Origin: SpSt-333 sp964371615
Lineage (GTDB): Bacteria > Bacteroidota > Ignavibacteria > UBA10030 > UBA8401
DNA length: 64,000 bases
Assembly (NCBI GenBank): GCA_964371615.1
Contig: CAYJMS010000001.1
Span: 620,001 to 684,000 of the forward strand
Direction: 5' to 3'
The position numbers were made by a program, and so were the translations under genes. Shown piece after piece: positions 1 to 8,903 of the stretch. Within the stretch, counting starts at the first letter, position 1. Each line of letters begins with the position of its first letter. The notes beneath the pieces are model-generated. The model had not been told where the DNA came from. It was given only the letters and a program-made list of their open reading frames with translations, and did no database searches.

Positions 1-84
1 ACAAGGAGTGTAAAGTTCTTGAGAAAGAGCGAATTATTCTGAATATTTTTACCATCATCCATTTACCAACAACCCCCTGACATT

Positions 85-2619
85 ATGAAAACTCTTTGCC
101 TGCTCCTTCTATCGATGACCATAGTAACTACACACATGGCGTTTTCTCAATCCATTTCCATTATCCCCGAACCCCGATCGATGGAAATGAAAACCGGTCA
201 ATTCAAGATCACTTCGTCGACAAAAGTTATTCTCGGCGCCGGCAATTCGACGCAACAGTTCATCGCAGACCAACTAAACGAGGAACTGAGCGCCCGGAAA
301 GGGAGCATACTGAAAATCTCCGAAGAAAAAAGTATCAGGAAACTCTCTGCCAATTACATCTTCATCGGTACATCGGGGACGGAATTGGCGAAGAAATTCC
401 TGAAAGAACGGAACGGCTCGTTGAAACCGGAAATGAAAGCGGAAGGATATTTCCTCGATATCGATACCAAAGGGGGAGTGATTATCGCGGAGACCGAGCA
501 GGGATTGTATTACGGAATGATGTCTCTGCTGCAACTCCTTCGGTTTGAAGGGAGGAGCATTACGATCCCCTCGCTATCAATGCACGACTATCCGCTTCAG
601 AAAATGAGGGGCATCACGGACGATGTCAGTCGGGGACAGATCTCCACAGTGGAAAATTTTAAGAAAGTGATAAAGTTCTGCGCACGGCACAAGATGAATG
701 TCTATTCTCCGTATATCGAGGATGTATTTCTCTTCAAAAATCATGCGGTGCTTGGCAAGGATCGCGGTGCCCTCTCTGCCAAAGAATGGAAAGAAATTGA
801 TACGTTTGCCAAGAAACATTTTGTGGAGATGATCCCAATTTTCGAAACGCTCGGACACTGGGAAAATTATCTCATCCATCCCGACTATGTGAAATACGGC
901 GAATTCCCCGGCGCACATACGGTAAATGTCTCCGACGAAAAGGTGTATGCATTGCTGGACGAGATGATCGGCGAAATGGCATCGGCATTCAGTTCCCCAT
1001 ATTTCCACATGGCGGCGGACGAATCGTGGGATGTCGGACTGGGCGTCAATAAAGATCGGGTGAAACAGAGCGATCTTGCAACCGTGCATGCGGAACATTA
1101 CAAACGGATCTTTGCCATCATCAAAAAGCACGGCAAAAAGCCGGTAATGTACGGCGATATCATATTGAATCATTCGGACATTCTTCAAAAAATTCCGCAG
1201 GATGTCATTATCGTCGATTGGCAATACGGGGCACGGTTCGATTATTCGAGTCCGGAGGTCTTTAAGAATGCCGGCTTCCCATTCGTGGTTTCGCCGGCGG
1301 TGTGGAATTTTACCGGTCCGTTCCCGAATTATCTCAATACATTTCTCAATATCTATTATTTGAATCTCGACGGTTACCGGAACGGTTCGCTCGGCATGTT
1401 TTGCTCCAACTGGAACGATTTCGGCGGCGAGGCGCTGCGGGAGTTGAATTATTACGGCTATGCCTGGACTGCGGAATGTGCCTGGAATCCCGAAACGGCA
1501 GACAATACACAGTTTGATGAAAAATTCTTCAATACATTTTTTGATGACAGACAGAAAGATCTGCGCGCCGTCTACTCTATATTGAGCAATCCCGCCAACC
1601 AGTTTCATTGGTATGAGATCTGGCGTCATCCGATGCTGCCGAACAGGGACGATATGATATGGGAAAAACGCCTTCCTCTCATTCAGCGGATGCAAAGCAT
1701 CAATTCCACCATGCCGTTTGTTCTGGAGGTTCTGGACGAAGCGAAAAAAGAGGTGACAGTCAATAATGATCACCTTCAGTACCTGGAATTTATCGCCCGT
1801 TTGAATCTCTGGTTTGCCTCAAAGGTGGAAGCGCAGGAGAAGATCAAATTACTGGCGAAGGATACGATCACCGCACCGCAGATAAAATCGGAAAGAATCA
1901 TCGCGATGTGTAATTCGGCGGTAGATGAGCTGATGTCGGTGAAAAAGGAATTCGAGAAAGTGTGGCACGTTGCCAACCAGGCGCCCAGCATCGACCGATT
2001 GGTACAGCGGTACGACCGTCAGGCTTTGTATTGGAAAGAAATCGCCGTACTCGCTGCTGAAGGAAACTTCGACTTCGATCCGCAATTAAAGAGCAAATGG
2101 ATTTATCATCCGAAAGGAAATCCGGGAATAAAAGATTCCGCGCAGGTGCAAAATGCATACTTCCGAACTCAGTTTGAACTTCAGAAGAAAGGGATCGCAT
2201 TGGCAAGGATTCAATTGCTGGGGGATACCTGGACAAAGCTCTATGTGAACGGATCGCTGGCGGGCGAAGTGATGGCGCGACGTTCACTGTCGCTGTTGGT
2301 AGAAACCCAGCGCGCAAAGATCTTCGATGTCACTCCAAATATAAATGATACAGTGCTGGTTCTGGGAATCGAATCGCAGAACTTTCAGGAGAACGGTTCC
2401 GCCGGTGTAAATCTTTACGGCGAGATCGTCTATATCGATGGAACGAAAGAGGTCATAATGACGGACGATTCATGGCTGGTGACCGATACGCTGGAGACAA
2501 ATTGGAATACTATGAATTTCTTCCCCAAAAACTGGCTGATCGCATCACCGAAGAGATTCGGATTACCGATTGTTGCCCCGAATCTCTCGACCGGAAGAAC
2601 AAGCTGGTTCGAAAGATAA
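85..2619 (+). CDS. Secreted family-20 glycoside hydrolase (beta-N-acetylhexosaminidase-like)
   Basis: 844 residues with a Sec signal peptide (about residues 1-21, hydrophobic core LCLLLLSMTIVTT), so it acts in the periplasm or outside the cell. Residues about 25-145 resemble the GH20b domain and about 165-500 the TIM-barrel catalytic domain. The paired acidic residues of the family are visible as D312-E313 in FHMAADESW. Family knowledge: such enzymes remove terminal N-acetylhexosamines using the substrate acetamido group as nucleophile. The C-terminal 340 residues are helical, then beta-rich (possible carbohydrate-binding module), making it longer than a minimal enzyme. The start is the first ATG before the signal peptide; no strong Shine-Dalgarno is visible. 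It stands alone. Family confidence is good; the exact substrate is unknown. Confidence 0.88.
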   Translation: MKTLCLLLLSMTIVTTHMAFSQSISIIPEPRSMEMKTGQFKITSSTKVILGAGNSTQQFIADQLNEELSARKGSILKISEEKSIRKLSANYIFIGTSGTELAKKFLKERNGSLKPEMKAEGYFLDIDTKGGVIIAETEQGLYYGMMSLLQLLRFEGRSITIPSLSMHDYPLQKMRGITDDVSRGQISTVENFKKVIKFCARHKMNVYSPYIEDVFLFKNHAVLGKDRGALSAKEWKEIDTFAKKHFVEMIPIFETLGHWENYLIHPDYVKYGEFPGAHTVNVSDEKVYALLDEMIGEMASAFSSPYFHMAADESWDVGLGVNKDRVKQSDLATVHAEHYKRIFAIIKKHGKKPVMYGDIILNHSDILQKIPQDVIIVDWQYGARFDYSSPEVFKNAGFPFVVSPAVWNFTGPFPNYLNTFLNIYYLNLDGYRNGSLGMFCSNWNDFGGEALRELNYYGYAWTAECAWNPETADNTQFDEKFFNTFFDDRQKDLRAVYSILSNPANQFHWYEIWRHPMLPNRDDMIWEKRLPLIQRMQSINSTMPFVLEVLDEAKKEVTVNNDHLQYLEFIARLNLWFASKVEAQEKIKLLAKDTITAPQIKSERIIAMCNSAVDELMSVKKEFEKVWHVANQAPSIDRLVQRYDRQALYWKEIAVLAAEGNFDFDPQLKSKWIYHPKGNPGIKDSAQVQNAYFRTQFELQKKGIALARIQLLGDTWTKLYVNGSLAGEVMARRSLSLLVETQRAKIFDVTPNINDTVLVLGIESQNFQENGSAGVNLYGEIVYIDGTKEVIMTDDSWLVTDTLETNWNTMNFFPKNWLIASPKRFGLPIVAPNLSTGRTSWFER

Positions 2620-2738
2620 AGATCATCGCTTTCGTCCGATTTTTATTATTATAGTAGGACAAACACAGTCGCCGGTTCGGGTGCAGGCATGTTTGTCCTA
2701 TTGTTGTATTAGAAATTTTTTCAAAAATACCAAATCAA

Positions 2739-2812
2739 TGTCATGCCGAGCGAAGTCGAGGCATGATTTACCGAATTGTCACCCCTCGTCTTCGCTCGGG
2801 GTGACATTTTTT
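2739..2812 (+). repeat. Imperfect inverted repeat, REP-like, possibly also a terminator
   Basis: Two 22-base arms (2739-2760 and 2785-2806) are reverse complements with three mismatches. Each arm carries the core CGAGCGAAG or its complement. A second, smaller hairpin GTCACCCC/GGGGTGAC sits in the right half, followed by six T residues (2807-2812). It lies between the glycosidase gene and the DinB-like gene. Elements with this core recur between genes in many FCB genomes (general knowledge); here it may also terminate the upstream transcript. Confidence 0.6.
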
Positions 2813-2870
2813 CGTTTATGAGTTGGGTTCTAATAGAGTATACATTTCTTCATCACTGAATGAGTTTGCC

Positions 2871-3377
2871 ATGATAACCACTCCGTTTATACAGGAAAAT
2901 GAACTGCAATATTTCATCTCCTGCTGCCGTACCAAACTGACACAGGAATATCTCCGTAAAATTGAAGATTCCATTGCCCATTTAACCGACGGCGACATCT
3001 GGTGGAGGGCGCATGAGACCAATAATTCCATCGGTAATCTTATGCTCCATCTGGCTGGTAATATCCGTCAATGGATTGTCCGCCATCTTGGGGAGAAAGA
3101 ATTCGATCGAGACCGTGATAGGGAATTTGCAGAGAGGTCGCACATTCCCAAAGAGGAACTGATTGCACATCTTCGCTCCGCCATCATGGAAGCCGATACA
3201 GTATTGGAGTCATTTTCCGAAAAAAAATTGTTGCATCAATATACCATTCAGAAGTATACTGTGACTGGTCTTGAGGCAGTGCTCCACGTTACCGAACATT
3301 GTTCCTACCATACCGGACAGATCGTGTTTATCACCAAACTCCGGACCGGCAAGGATTTGAAGTTCTATAATCTATAA
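2871..3377 (+). CDS. DinB/DUF1572-like putative metal-binding protein
   Basis: 168 residues, probably cytoplasmic. It resembles the DinB/YfiT four-helix superfamily. The usual histidines are visible in MLHLAGN and in HVTEHCSYHTGQI, where H-x3-H spacing supplies two ligands. Members bind a divalent metal and several are thiol-dependent S-transferases, but the substrate here cannot be told. The frame is open upstream to a TTG at 2823; I chose the ATG at 2871 because the family-like sequence begins just after it. It is monocistronic between the repeat at 2739 and a 142-base gap with nothing recognisable. Confidence 0.72.
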   Translation: MITTPFIQENELQYFISCCRTKLTQEYLRKIEDSIAHLTDGDIWWRAHETNNSIGNLMLHLAGNIRQWIVRHLGEKEFDRDRDREFAERSHIPKEELIAHLRSAIMEADTVLESFSEKKLLHQYTIQKYTVTGLEAVLHVTEHCSYHTGQIVFITKLRTGKDLKFYNL

Positions 3378-3519
3378 TAGATGTCTGACATCTCATAGCA
3401 TTTCCGCAACGACGCAAAGGGATAAAAGTAATCAATGTCTGACGATGCTGTTCACCTGCCCGACGAGCTTAATGGCGGGTCGTCTGATATCTCAAATGTA
3501 TTTTCACCTTTATATTTAA

Positions 3520-3936
3520 ATGAATAACGAACCAACAACCGAATTAAAACTCCACCACAAACCGTTCATACGCTGGACGTTATTGACGGCCGGTACTATT
3601 CTCGTCGGCATTGGTATTCTGGGAATCTTCCTGCCGTTGCTGCCAACGACGGTCTTTTTTTTGCTGGCGGCGTGGTGTTATGCCCGCAGTTCTCATCGTT
3701 TATATGACTGGCTTCATCATAACCGCTATTTCGGAAAGTATCTGAAAAATTATCGCGAAGGGAAAGGCGTGTCAGTTCTATCGAAAGCCTTTACGATTGT
3801 GGTCCTGTGGGGAGGCATCGGATATTCTGCAACGGTAACGGAGTCGTTGCCTGTGCAATTGATCCTTCTTGCAATCGCAATCGGCGTTACTATACACATC
3901 ATTGTTATTCCGACCTTTAAACCCGACGAAACGTAA
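3520..3936 (+). CDS. DUF454 (YbaN-like) inner-membrane protein
   Basis: 138 residues with a hydrophobic hairpin (about residues 20-50) holding the family hallmark FLPLLPTTVFFLLAAWCYA, then a basic amphipathic stretch with HRLYDWL, and two more membrane segments near the C-terminus. The family is widespread and its function is unknown; E. coli YbaN is the best known relative. It ends 37 bases before the amidohydrolase start chosen here. That gene's frame is open further upstream and would overlap this one if the first possible start were used. Confidence 0.8.
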   Translation: MNNEPTTELKLHHKPFIRWTLLTAGTILVGIGILGIFLPLLPTTVFFLLAAWCYARSSHRLYDWLHHNRYFGKYLKNYREGKGVSVLSKAFTIVVLWGGIGYSATVTESLPVQLILLAIAIGVTIHIIVIPTFKPDET

Positions 3937-3973
3937 CCTCACTGACTTCATCGACACCTTTGAAAGGTTTTGT

Positions 3974-6900
3974 ATGAGATATGCAGCGGTATTTTTGTTG
4001 TGCAGTGCTCTGCTGTACTCCCAATCCACCCGTCATGTGGAAGGTTTGCGTACCAACACACCGGCAGTTCATGCTTTAACAAATCTCACCATTATCGTTG
4101 CTCCCGGAAAACGGATCGAGAAGGGGACTGTTGTTATTCGTGACGGCATTATTCAATCCGCCGGCGCGTTGGTCTCTGTTCCGGCCGATGCGCGCGTATG
4201 GGACTGTTCCGGACTTACCGCCTATGCCGGCATGATCGATCTTTTTTCTGATTACGGACAGCCGAAACTGCGTCCTGTTCAACCGGAACCGCGATCAGGA
4301 ACGCCAACGGAATCACCGCGCGGACCAAATCACTGGAATGCGAATATCCGGTCGGACTACTCCGCCGTAGACAATTTTCTACCGGAAAAAGAGAAAGCAG
4401 AGAAACTGCGGGCCGCTGGTTTTACCGCCCTGCTGAGTGTTCCGGTGCAGGGCCTGATGAAAGGATCAAGCGCACTGGTCAATGCCGGGGAGGGTGCCGT
4501 CAACGATCAGGTTATTAGACAGAATGTTTTTTATCATGCCACGCTTCAGCCGTCGGGTTCGTTGGATGAATATCCCAATTCGCTGATGGGGAGGATCGCG
4601 CTGCTGCGTCAAACATTCATCGATGCACAATGGTATTCCGCCGCCCAAAAAATTTACCAAAAAAACAAGAGCCAAAAACGTCCCGAAGAAAACAGGTCTC
4701 TCGCCGCACTGGAAGAAGTTGTCAGCGGGGCGCAGCGAATGATGTTCGAAATTACCGATGAATGGAATGCATTACGCGCCAATGCCGTTGCGCACGAGTT
4801 TAAAATACAACCTCTGTTTCTCGGCAGCGGTTATGAATATCGTCGCATCAATGAGATAAAGGGAATCGGTGCTCCGTTTATACTTCCGGTCAACTTTCCC
4901 GATCCTCCCACTGTCGATACTCCGGAAGAAGCCATGAATGCCGGATATGAAGAATTACGCCACTGGGATTTTGCCTCCGAAAATCCGGCGCGGATGAAAA
5001 AAGCGGGAGTCATTTTTGCTTTGACGGCACATCAGTTAAAGGATCCGGCTCAGTTCCGCACGATGGTCAAAACGGCAATCGACTGCGGTTTACACGCCGA
5101 TGATGCCCTCGCTGCCGTTACCACTATCCCTGCGTCTATCGTCGGCATGGAGAAACAACTGGGAACGATTGAACAGGGAAAGATGGCCAATATCATACTG
5201 GCCGACGGCGAATTGTTCAACGGCAAAACGAAAATCAGAGAGACATGGATCGACGGAATCCGGTATATAGTGCAGCCGGTACCGGAAACCGACATCCGCG
5301 GTACATGGTCATTTGCGGCTCCGGGTAAAATCGACACCGCCACGATCAACATTTCCGGGACAGCGGAAAAACCTTCCGCTCAATTGCACGTTGCCGGTTT
5401 AAAAGTAAAATTCGGCTCTTTGACTGTCACAAATAATCTGCTCAATTTTTCCGTCGCGGGAGATTCTATCGGATTGACCGGTGTCATTCGCTTTTCGGGC
5501 ACAGTCTCCGGGAAATCCATGTCAGGCATAGTGGAATATTTCGACGGTTCTTCGGGGAAATGGAAATCCGAATTCCGAACTGCTCACATCGAAAAACCGG
5601 ATAGCGTGAAAGCATCGGTGTCGGATTGCGTATCCAACGATCTCCTCTTTCCCGACGGTGCATTTGGGCGGCGCGAAATTCCGAAACAGCAGGATCTTCT
5701 CATAAAAAATGCCACCATATGGACAAGCGGTCCGCAAGGAATTCTTGAAAATTCGGATATGCTGGTCAGCAAAGGAAAAATTACAAAGATAGGCAAAGCA
5801 CTCACTGCACTCCCCGGTGCTGCTATAATAGATGCGACCGGTAAACATGTCACCGCGGGATTAATTGATGCCCATTCCCATACGGCAATCACCGGCGGTG
5901 TGAATGAAAGCGGACAGGCGATCACCGCCGAGGTACGCATCGCCGATGTGATCAATCCCGACGATGTGAATATCTATCGCCAATTGGCAGGGGGTATTAC
6001 CGCCGTCAATCAACTGCACGGATCCGCCAATGCCATTGGCGGTCAGAATTCGGTGATCAAATTGCGATGGGGGATGACGGCCGAGGAGATGAAATTTGAC
6101 GGGGCAATCCCCGGTATCAAATTTGCATTGGGTGAGAATCCGAAACAATCCAATTGGGGTGAACGGTTTACAACGCGGTATCCCCAGACACGCATGGGTG
6201 TGGAACAGATCATTCGGGATGAATTCATTGCCGCCCGGGAATATGAGCAGGCGATGAAGGTGAAACCTTCTGCCACCGTGATTCCTCCGCGCCGCGATCT
6301 GGAACTCGAAACAATTGTCGAGATCATCAACGGGAAACGGCTTGTTCATTCGCACTGTTACCGGCAGGACGAGATTCTGATGCTGCTCCGCGTTTCGGAT
6401 GATTTTGGATTCACGATCGGTACGCTGCAGCATGTGCTGGAAGGATATAAAGTTGCCGACGAGATTGCTAAACGGAATGTCGGTGCTTCTCTTTTCAGCG
6501 ATTGGTGGGCGTATAAATACGAGGTGGTAGACGCTATTCCCTATGCAGGTGCATTGATGCACGAAGCGGGAGTATTGGTCACATACAATTCCGATAGCAA
6601 TGAAATGGCGCGCCGGATGAATCTTGAGGCGGCCAAAGCGGTGAAATACGGCGGCGTCAGCAAAACCGATGCGCTGAATTTCGTCACGGTCAATGCGGCA
6701 AAACAACTCCGTATCGATAATCGTGTCGGGTCGCTGGAACCGGGCAAGGATGCCGATTTTGTCATTTGGAGCGGAGATCCGCTCTCCACATATACACGGT
6801 GCGAGCAGACATGGATCGACGGCCGGAGATATTTCGATCTGCAGGAAGATGCAGCAATGAATGCCGGTGTGAATGCCAAAAAAGCGGAACTAATTCAGAA

Positions 6901-7021
6901 AGCGCTGAAATCAAAAAAGAAAGGCTCCGGACCGATGCCGGCCATGCCGCAGCGCAGCAGCGAGTTCTCGTGTTATGAACAGGGCCATTCGGGAGTAATG
7001 GAAAGCGAGGTTGGACAATGA
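3974..7021 (+). CDS. Large secreted amidohydrolase with two metal-hydrolase folds, only the second intact
   Basis: 1015 residues. The ATG at 3974 has GAAAGG upstream and opens a good signal peptide (MRYAAVFLLCSALLYSQ). Residues about 25-470 form a degenerate amidohydrolase fold: the metal-binding H-x-H after strand 1 is replaced by IDLFSDYG. A beta-rich linker follows (about 440-540). Residues about 575-985 form an intact imidazolonepropionase-like domain: H634 and H636 in DAHSHT, H792/H794, H820 and D874 in NSDSNE, with the C-terminal VGSLEPGKDADFVIW returning to the urease-like beta sandwich. The likely role is hydrolysis of a cyclic amide or peptide-like substrate in the periplasm. Its stop overlaps the next gene (ATGA), suggesting translational coupling. 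Fold confidence is high; the substrate is unknown. Confidence 0.85.
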   Translation: MRYAAVFLLCSALLYSQSTRHVEGLRTNTPAVHALTNLTIIVAPGKRIEKGTVVIRDGIIQSAGALVSVPADARVWDCSGLTAYAGMIDLFSDYGQPKLRPVQPEPRSGTPTESPRGPNHWNANIRSDYSAVDNFLPEKEKAEKLRAAGFTALLSVPVQGLMKGSSALVNAGEGAVNDQVIRQNVFYHATLQPSGSLDEYPNSLMGRIALLRQTFIDAQWYSAAQKIYQKNKSQKRPEENRSLAALEEVVSGAQRMMFEITDEWNALRANAVAHEFKIQPLFLGSGYEYRRINEIKGIGAPFILPVNFPDPPTVDTPEEAMNAGYEELRHWDFASENPARMKKAGVIFALTAHQLKDPAQFRTMVKTAIDCGLHADDALAAVTTIPASIVGMEKQLGTIEQGKMANIILADGELFNGKTKIRETWIDGIRYIVQPVPETDIRGTWSFAAPGKIDTATINISGTAEKPSAQLHVAGLKVKFGSLTVTNNLLNFSVAGDSIGLTGVIRFSGTVSGKSMSGIVEYFDGSSGKWKSEFRTAHIEKPDSVKASVSDCVSNDLLFPDGAFGRREIPKQQDLLIKNATIWTSGPQGILENSDMLVSKGKITKIGKALTALPGAAIIDATGKHVTAGLIDAHSHTAITGGVNESGQAITAEVRIADVINPDDVNIYRQLAGGITAVNQLHGSANAIGGQNSVIKLRWGMTAEEMKFDGAIPGIKFALGENPKQSNWGERFTTRYPQTRMGVEQIIRDEFIAAREYEQAMKVKPSATVIPPRRDLELETIVEIINGKRLVHSHCYRQDEILMLLRVSDDFGFTIGTLQHVLEGYKVADEIAKRNVGASLFSDWWAYKYEVVDAIPYAGALMHEAGVLVTYNSDSNEMARRMNLEAAKAVKYGGVSKTDALNFVTVNAAKQLRIDNRVGSLEPGKDADFVIWSGDPLSTYTRCEQTWIDGRRYFDLQEDAAMNAGVNAKKAELIQKALKSKKKGSGPMPAMPQRSSEFSCYEQGHSGVMESEVGQ

Positions 7022-8616
7022 AGACGATTTTTGGAAAAATGAAAGATAAGAATAGAGAAGACAGAATACGGAAGACAGAAGCAAGCGTGATCATTGATAA
7101 TTTAAAAATCAAAGATACATTTATTGCGAATTGGCAGGCACACTTTCAGGCAGATTTTTGGGCGAATTACCGGATATCCGGAATTTTTCTCGAAAACAGA
7201 AAATTGTCATTGCGAGTCCCGATGATTTGCATCGAGACGAAGCAATCTCGCCTCAATATTAAATTTCAAAAGATTGCCGCGGCCGCTGCGCGGTCCCGCA
7301 ATGACCTTTCATTTTTATTATTGAGTTTGATATTACTAATAGGATTTCAAACTGTCGCTGCTTCCGATCCGATTCCTGCAAAGAAGCAGGATAAGCCGAT
7401 AGCGTTGATCGGCGGTACAATTCATACGGTGAGCGGGCCGGTGATCGAAAACGGAATGATAGTATTTGACAACGGAGTCATCGTTGCCATCGGAAAAGAA
7501 ATATCCATTCCGCCGAATGCCGATCGGGTCGATGTTAGCGGTAAGCACGTCTATCCCGGCCTTATCAATGCCGCATCGGAGATCGGTTTGACGGAAATCG
7601 AAGCGGTCCGCGCGACGCTTGATATAAACGAAAGCGGCAAGTTCAATCCCAATGTCCGTACGGAAAGTGCAATCAATCCGGAATCAGAACTGATTCCGAC
7701 AACGCGTGCCAACGGCATCGCCATTGCACATGTCATTCCGCGGGGAGGCGTGATTGCGGGACGGACTTCGGCAATACTGCTGGACGGCTGGACGAATGAA
7801 GAGATGACCCTTGCCGCACCGGTCGGACTATATGTGAACTGGCCGTCGATGACAATTTCGCGGTCGCGTTTTGCCCGCCAGTCTGTAGAGGAACAAAAAA
7901 AGTCGATCGCCAAAAATCTGGAAGATCTCCGCATGGCTTTTGCCGACGCCCGTGCTTATGCAAAAACAAAAACAGCCGATCCGCAGCGTCACCGGACCGA
8001 CATTCGCTGGGAAGCTATGCGGCCGCTGTTCGAACGGAAAATACCGCTGCTCGTCAATGCGAATGACATGCAGCAAATCCGCTCCGCCGTGCAATTCGCG
8101 CGCGACGAAAACATCCGCCTTATCATCCATGGAGGACGCGATGCCTGGAAGTTGACGGACCTGCTGAAAGAAAATAAAGTTCCGGTGATCGTTTCAGGGA
8201 CGCACCAACTTCCGGCGCGAAGGGAAGATCGGTACGATACGCCGTTTTCACTCCCTAAAAAATTATTCGATGCGGGAATCATGATTGCTATTGCCGGTGA
8301 AGGAAATGCGGCGATGAATGAGCGGAACGTCGGTTATCAGGCGGCGATCGCAGCGGCATACGGATTGCCGAAGCAGGAAGCCCTCCGCGCTGTTACTCTA
8401 AATGCCGCCACCATACTTGGTATCGATAACAGAGTCGGTTCATTGGAGGCAGGGAAGGATGCCACTATTATAGTATGCGACGGAGATCCCCTTGAAATTA
8501 TGACGACGGTGAAAATGCAGTTCATCGAAGGGAAAATGGTTGACCTGCGAAGCAAACACACGCAATTATGGTTGAAATACACCGAGAAATATAAACAGTT
8601 GCGAAATAAGCAATAA
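7018..8616 (+). CDS. Second secreted amidohydrolase, lacking the H-x-H metal motif; repeat in its N-terminal coding region
   Basis: The frame opens at an ATG overlapping the previous stop and encodes 532 residues. Recognisable protein starts only near residue 98: a signal-peptide-like stretch (LLLSLILLIGF), then the urease-like beta strand with GGTIHTVSGPV, a TIM barrel and the C-terminal VGSLEAGKDATIIV. Where the H-x-H should be, the sequence reads PGLINAASEIG, and the late Asp is replaced in AIAGEGNAAMNE, so classical metal catalysis is doubtful. It probably works with the upstream protein. Residues about 63-96 are encoded by the palindromic repeat at 7206-7305, which holds an in-frame ATG (7222). 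The true N-terminus is therefore uncertain: 7018, 7222 or a TTG at 7321 are all possible. Confidence 0.75.
   Translation: MKTIFGKMKDKNREDRIRKTEASVIIDNLKIKDTFIANWQAHFQADFWANYRISGIFLENRKLSLRVPMICIETKQSRLNIKFQKIAAAAARSRNDLSFLLLSLILLIGFQTVAASDPIPAKKQDKPIALIGGTIHTVSGPVIENGMIVFDNGVIVAIGKEISIPPNADRVDVSGKHVYPGLINAASEIGLTEIEAVRATLDINESGKFNPNVRTESAINPESELIPTTRANGIAIAHVIPRGGVIAGRTSAILLDGWTNEEMTLAAPVGLYVNWPSMTISRSRFARQSVEEQKKSIAKNLEDLRMAFADARAYAKTKTADPQRHRTDIRWEAMRPLFERKIPLLVNANDMQQIRSAVQFARDENIRLIIHGGRDAWKLTDLLKENKVPVIVSGTHQLPARREDRYDTPFSLPKKLFDAGIMIAIAGEGNAAMNERNVGYQAAIAAAYGLPKQEALRAVTLNAATILGIDNRVGSLEAGKDATIIVCDGDPLEIMTTVKMQFIEGKMVDLRSKHTQLWLKYTEKYKQLRNKQ
7206..7305 (+). repeat. Palindromic interspersed repeat inside a reading frame
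   Basis: A 100-base element begins with GTCATTGCGAG and ends with CCCGCAATGAC, reverse complements with one mismatch. Inside, GCAATCT (7242-7248) pairs with AGATTGC (7271-7277). This end-and-core arrangement is the familiar intergenic palindrome seen in Ignavibacteria, Chlorobi and other environmental genomes (general knowledge, not searched). Here it lies within the open frame of the amidohydrolase gene starting at 7018 and keeps that frame open. Confidence 0.8.
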
Positions 8617-8758
8617 CAGTGCTGATCATATGTATCGTCTTTTGGTAAAGAGAATCGCTAGGGTGTTTTTTTTAGAAATCATCAATTTTCCTCTTTGATA
8701 TGAGCAAAACAGCGTTATGGCAAGAATGTGCTTAAATGAAGAAATAATCACATGCCTA

Positions 8759-8787
8759 TTGACAAAAAACAAGCATTCTTTTATCTT
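8759..8787 (+). promoter_or_regulatory. Predicted housekeeping promoter for the surface locus
   Basis: TTGACA (8759-8764), a 17-base spacer and TATCTT (8782-8787), continuing as TATCTTTC, close to the Bacteroidota -7 box TAnnTTTG. It lies in the 287-base gap 8617-8903, which holds no other gene-like feature, and leaves a leader of about 110 bases before the ATG at 8904. Confidence 0.5.
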
Positions 8788-8903
8788 TCAGCACAATACA
8801 CAATCGTTGTAATGCTGCAAGCAGAAAGGAGATGAGCTGCTTCGCAAAAAAGTGTTTTGTTTCACCAATCATCCAATTCATCTATTCATTAACAGGAGGA
8901 GTC

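Noticed and set aside
577..1773. Long minus-strand open frame (398 codons) across the family-20 glycosidase
   Set aside because: The plus-strand frame has a signal peptide and catalytic motifs; the opposite frame has no recognisable motif and is a shadow.
3869..3973. N-terminal extension of the amidohydrolase overlapping the DUF454 gene
   Set aside because: The ATG at 3974 has a ribosome-binding site and starts the signal peptide; the extension would put 35 unrelated residues before it.
5861..6706. 281-codon minus-strand open frame inside the large amidohydrolase
   Set aside because: It overlaps the metal-binding domain on the other strand and shows no family features.
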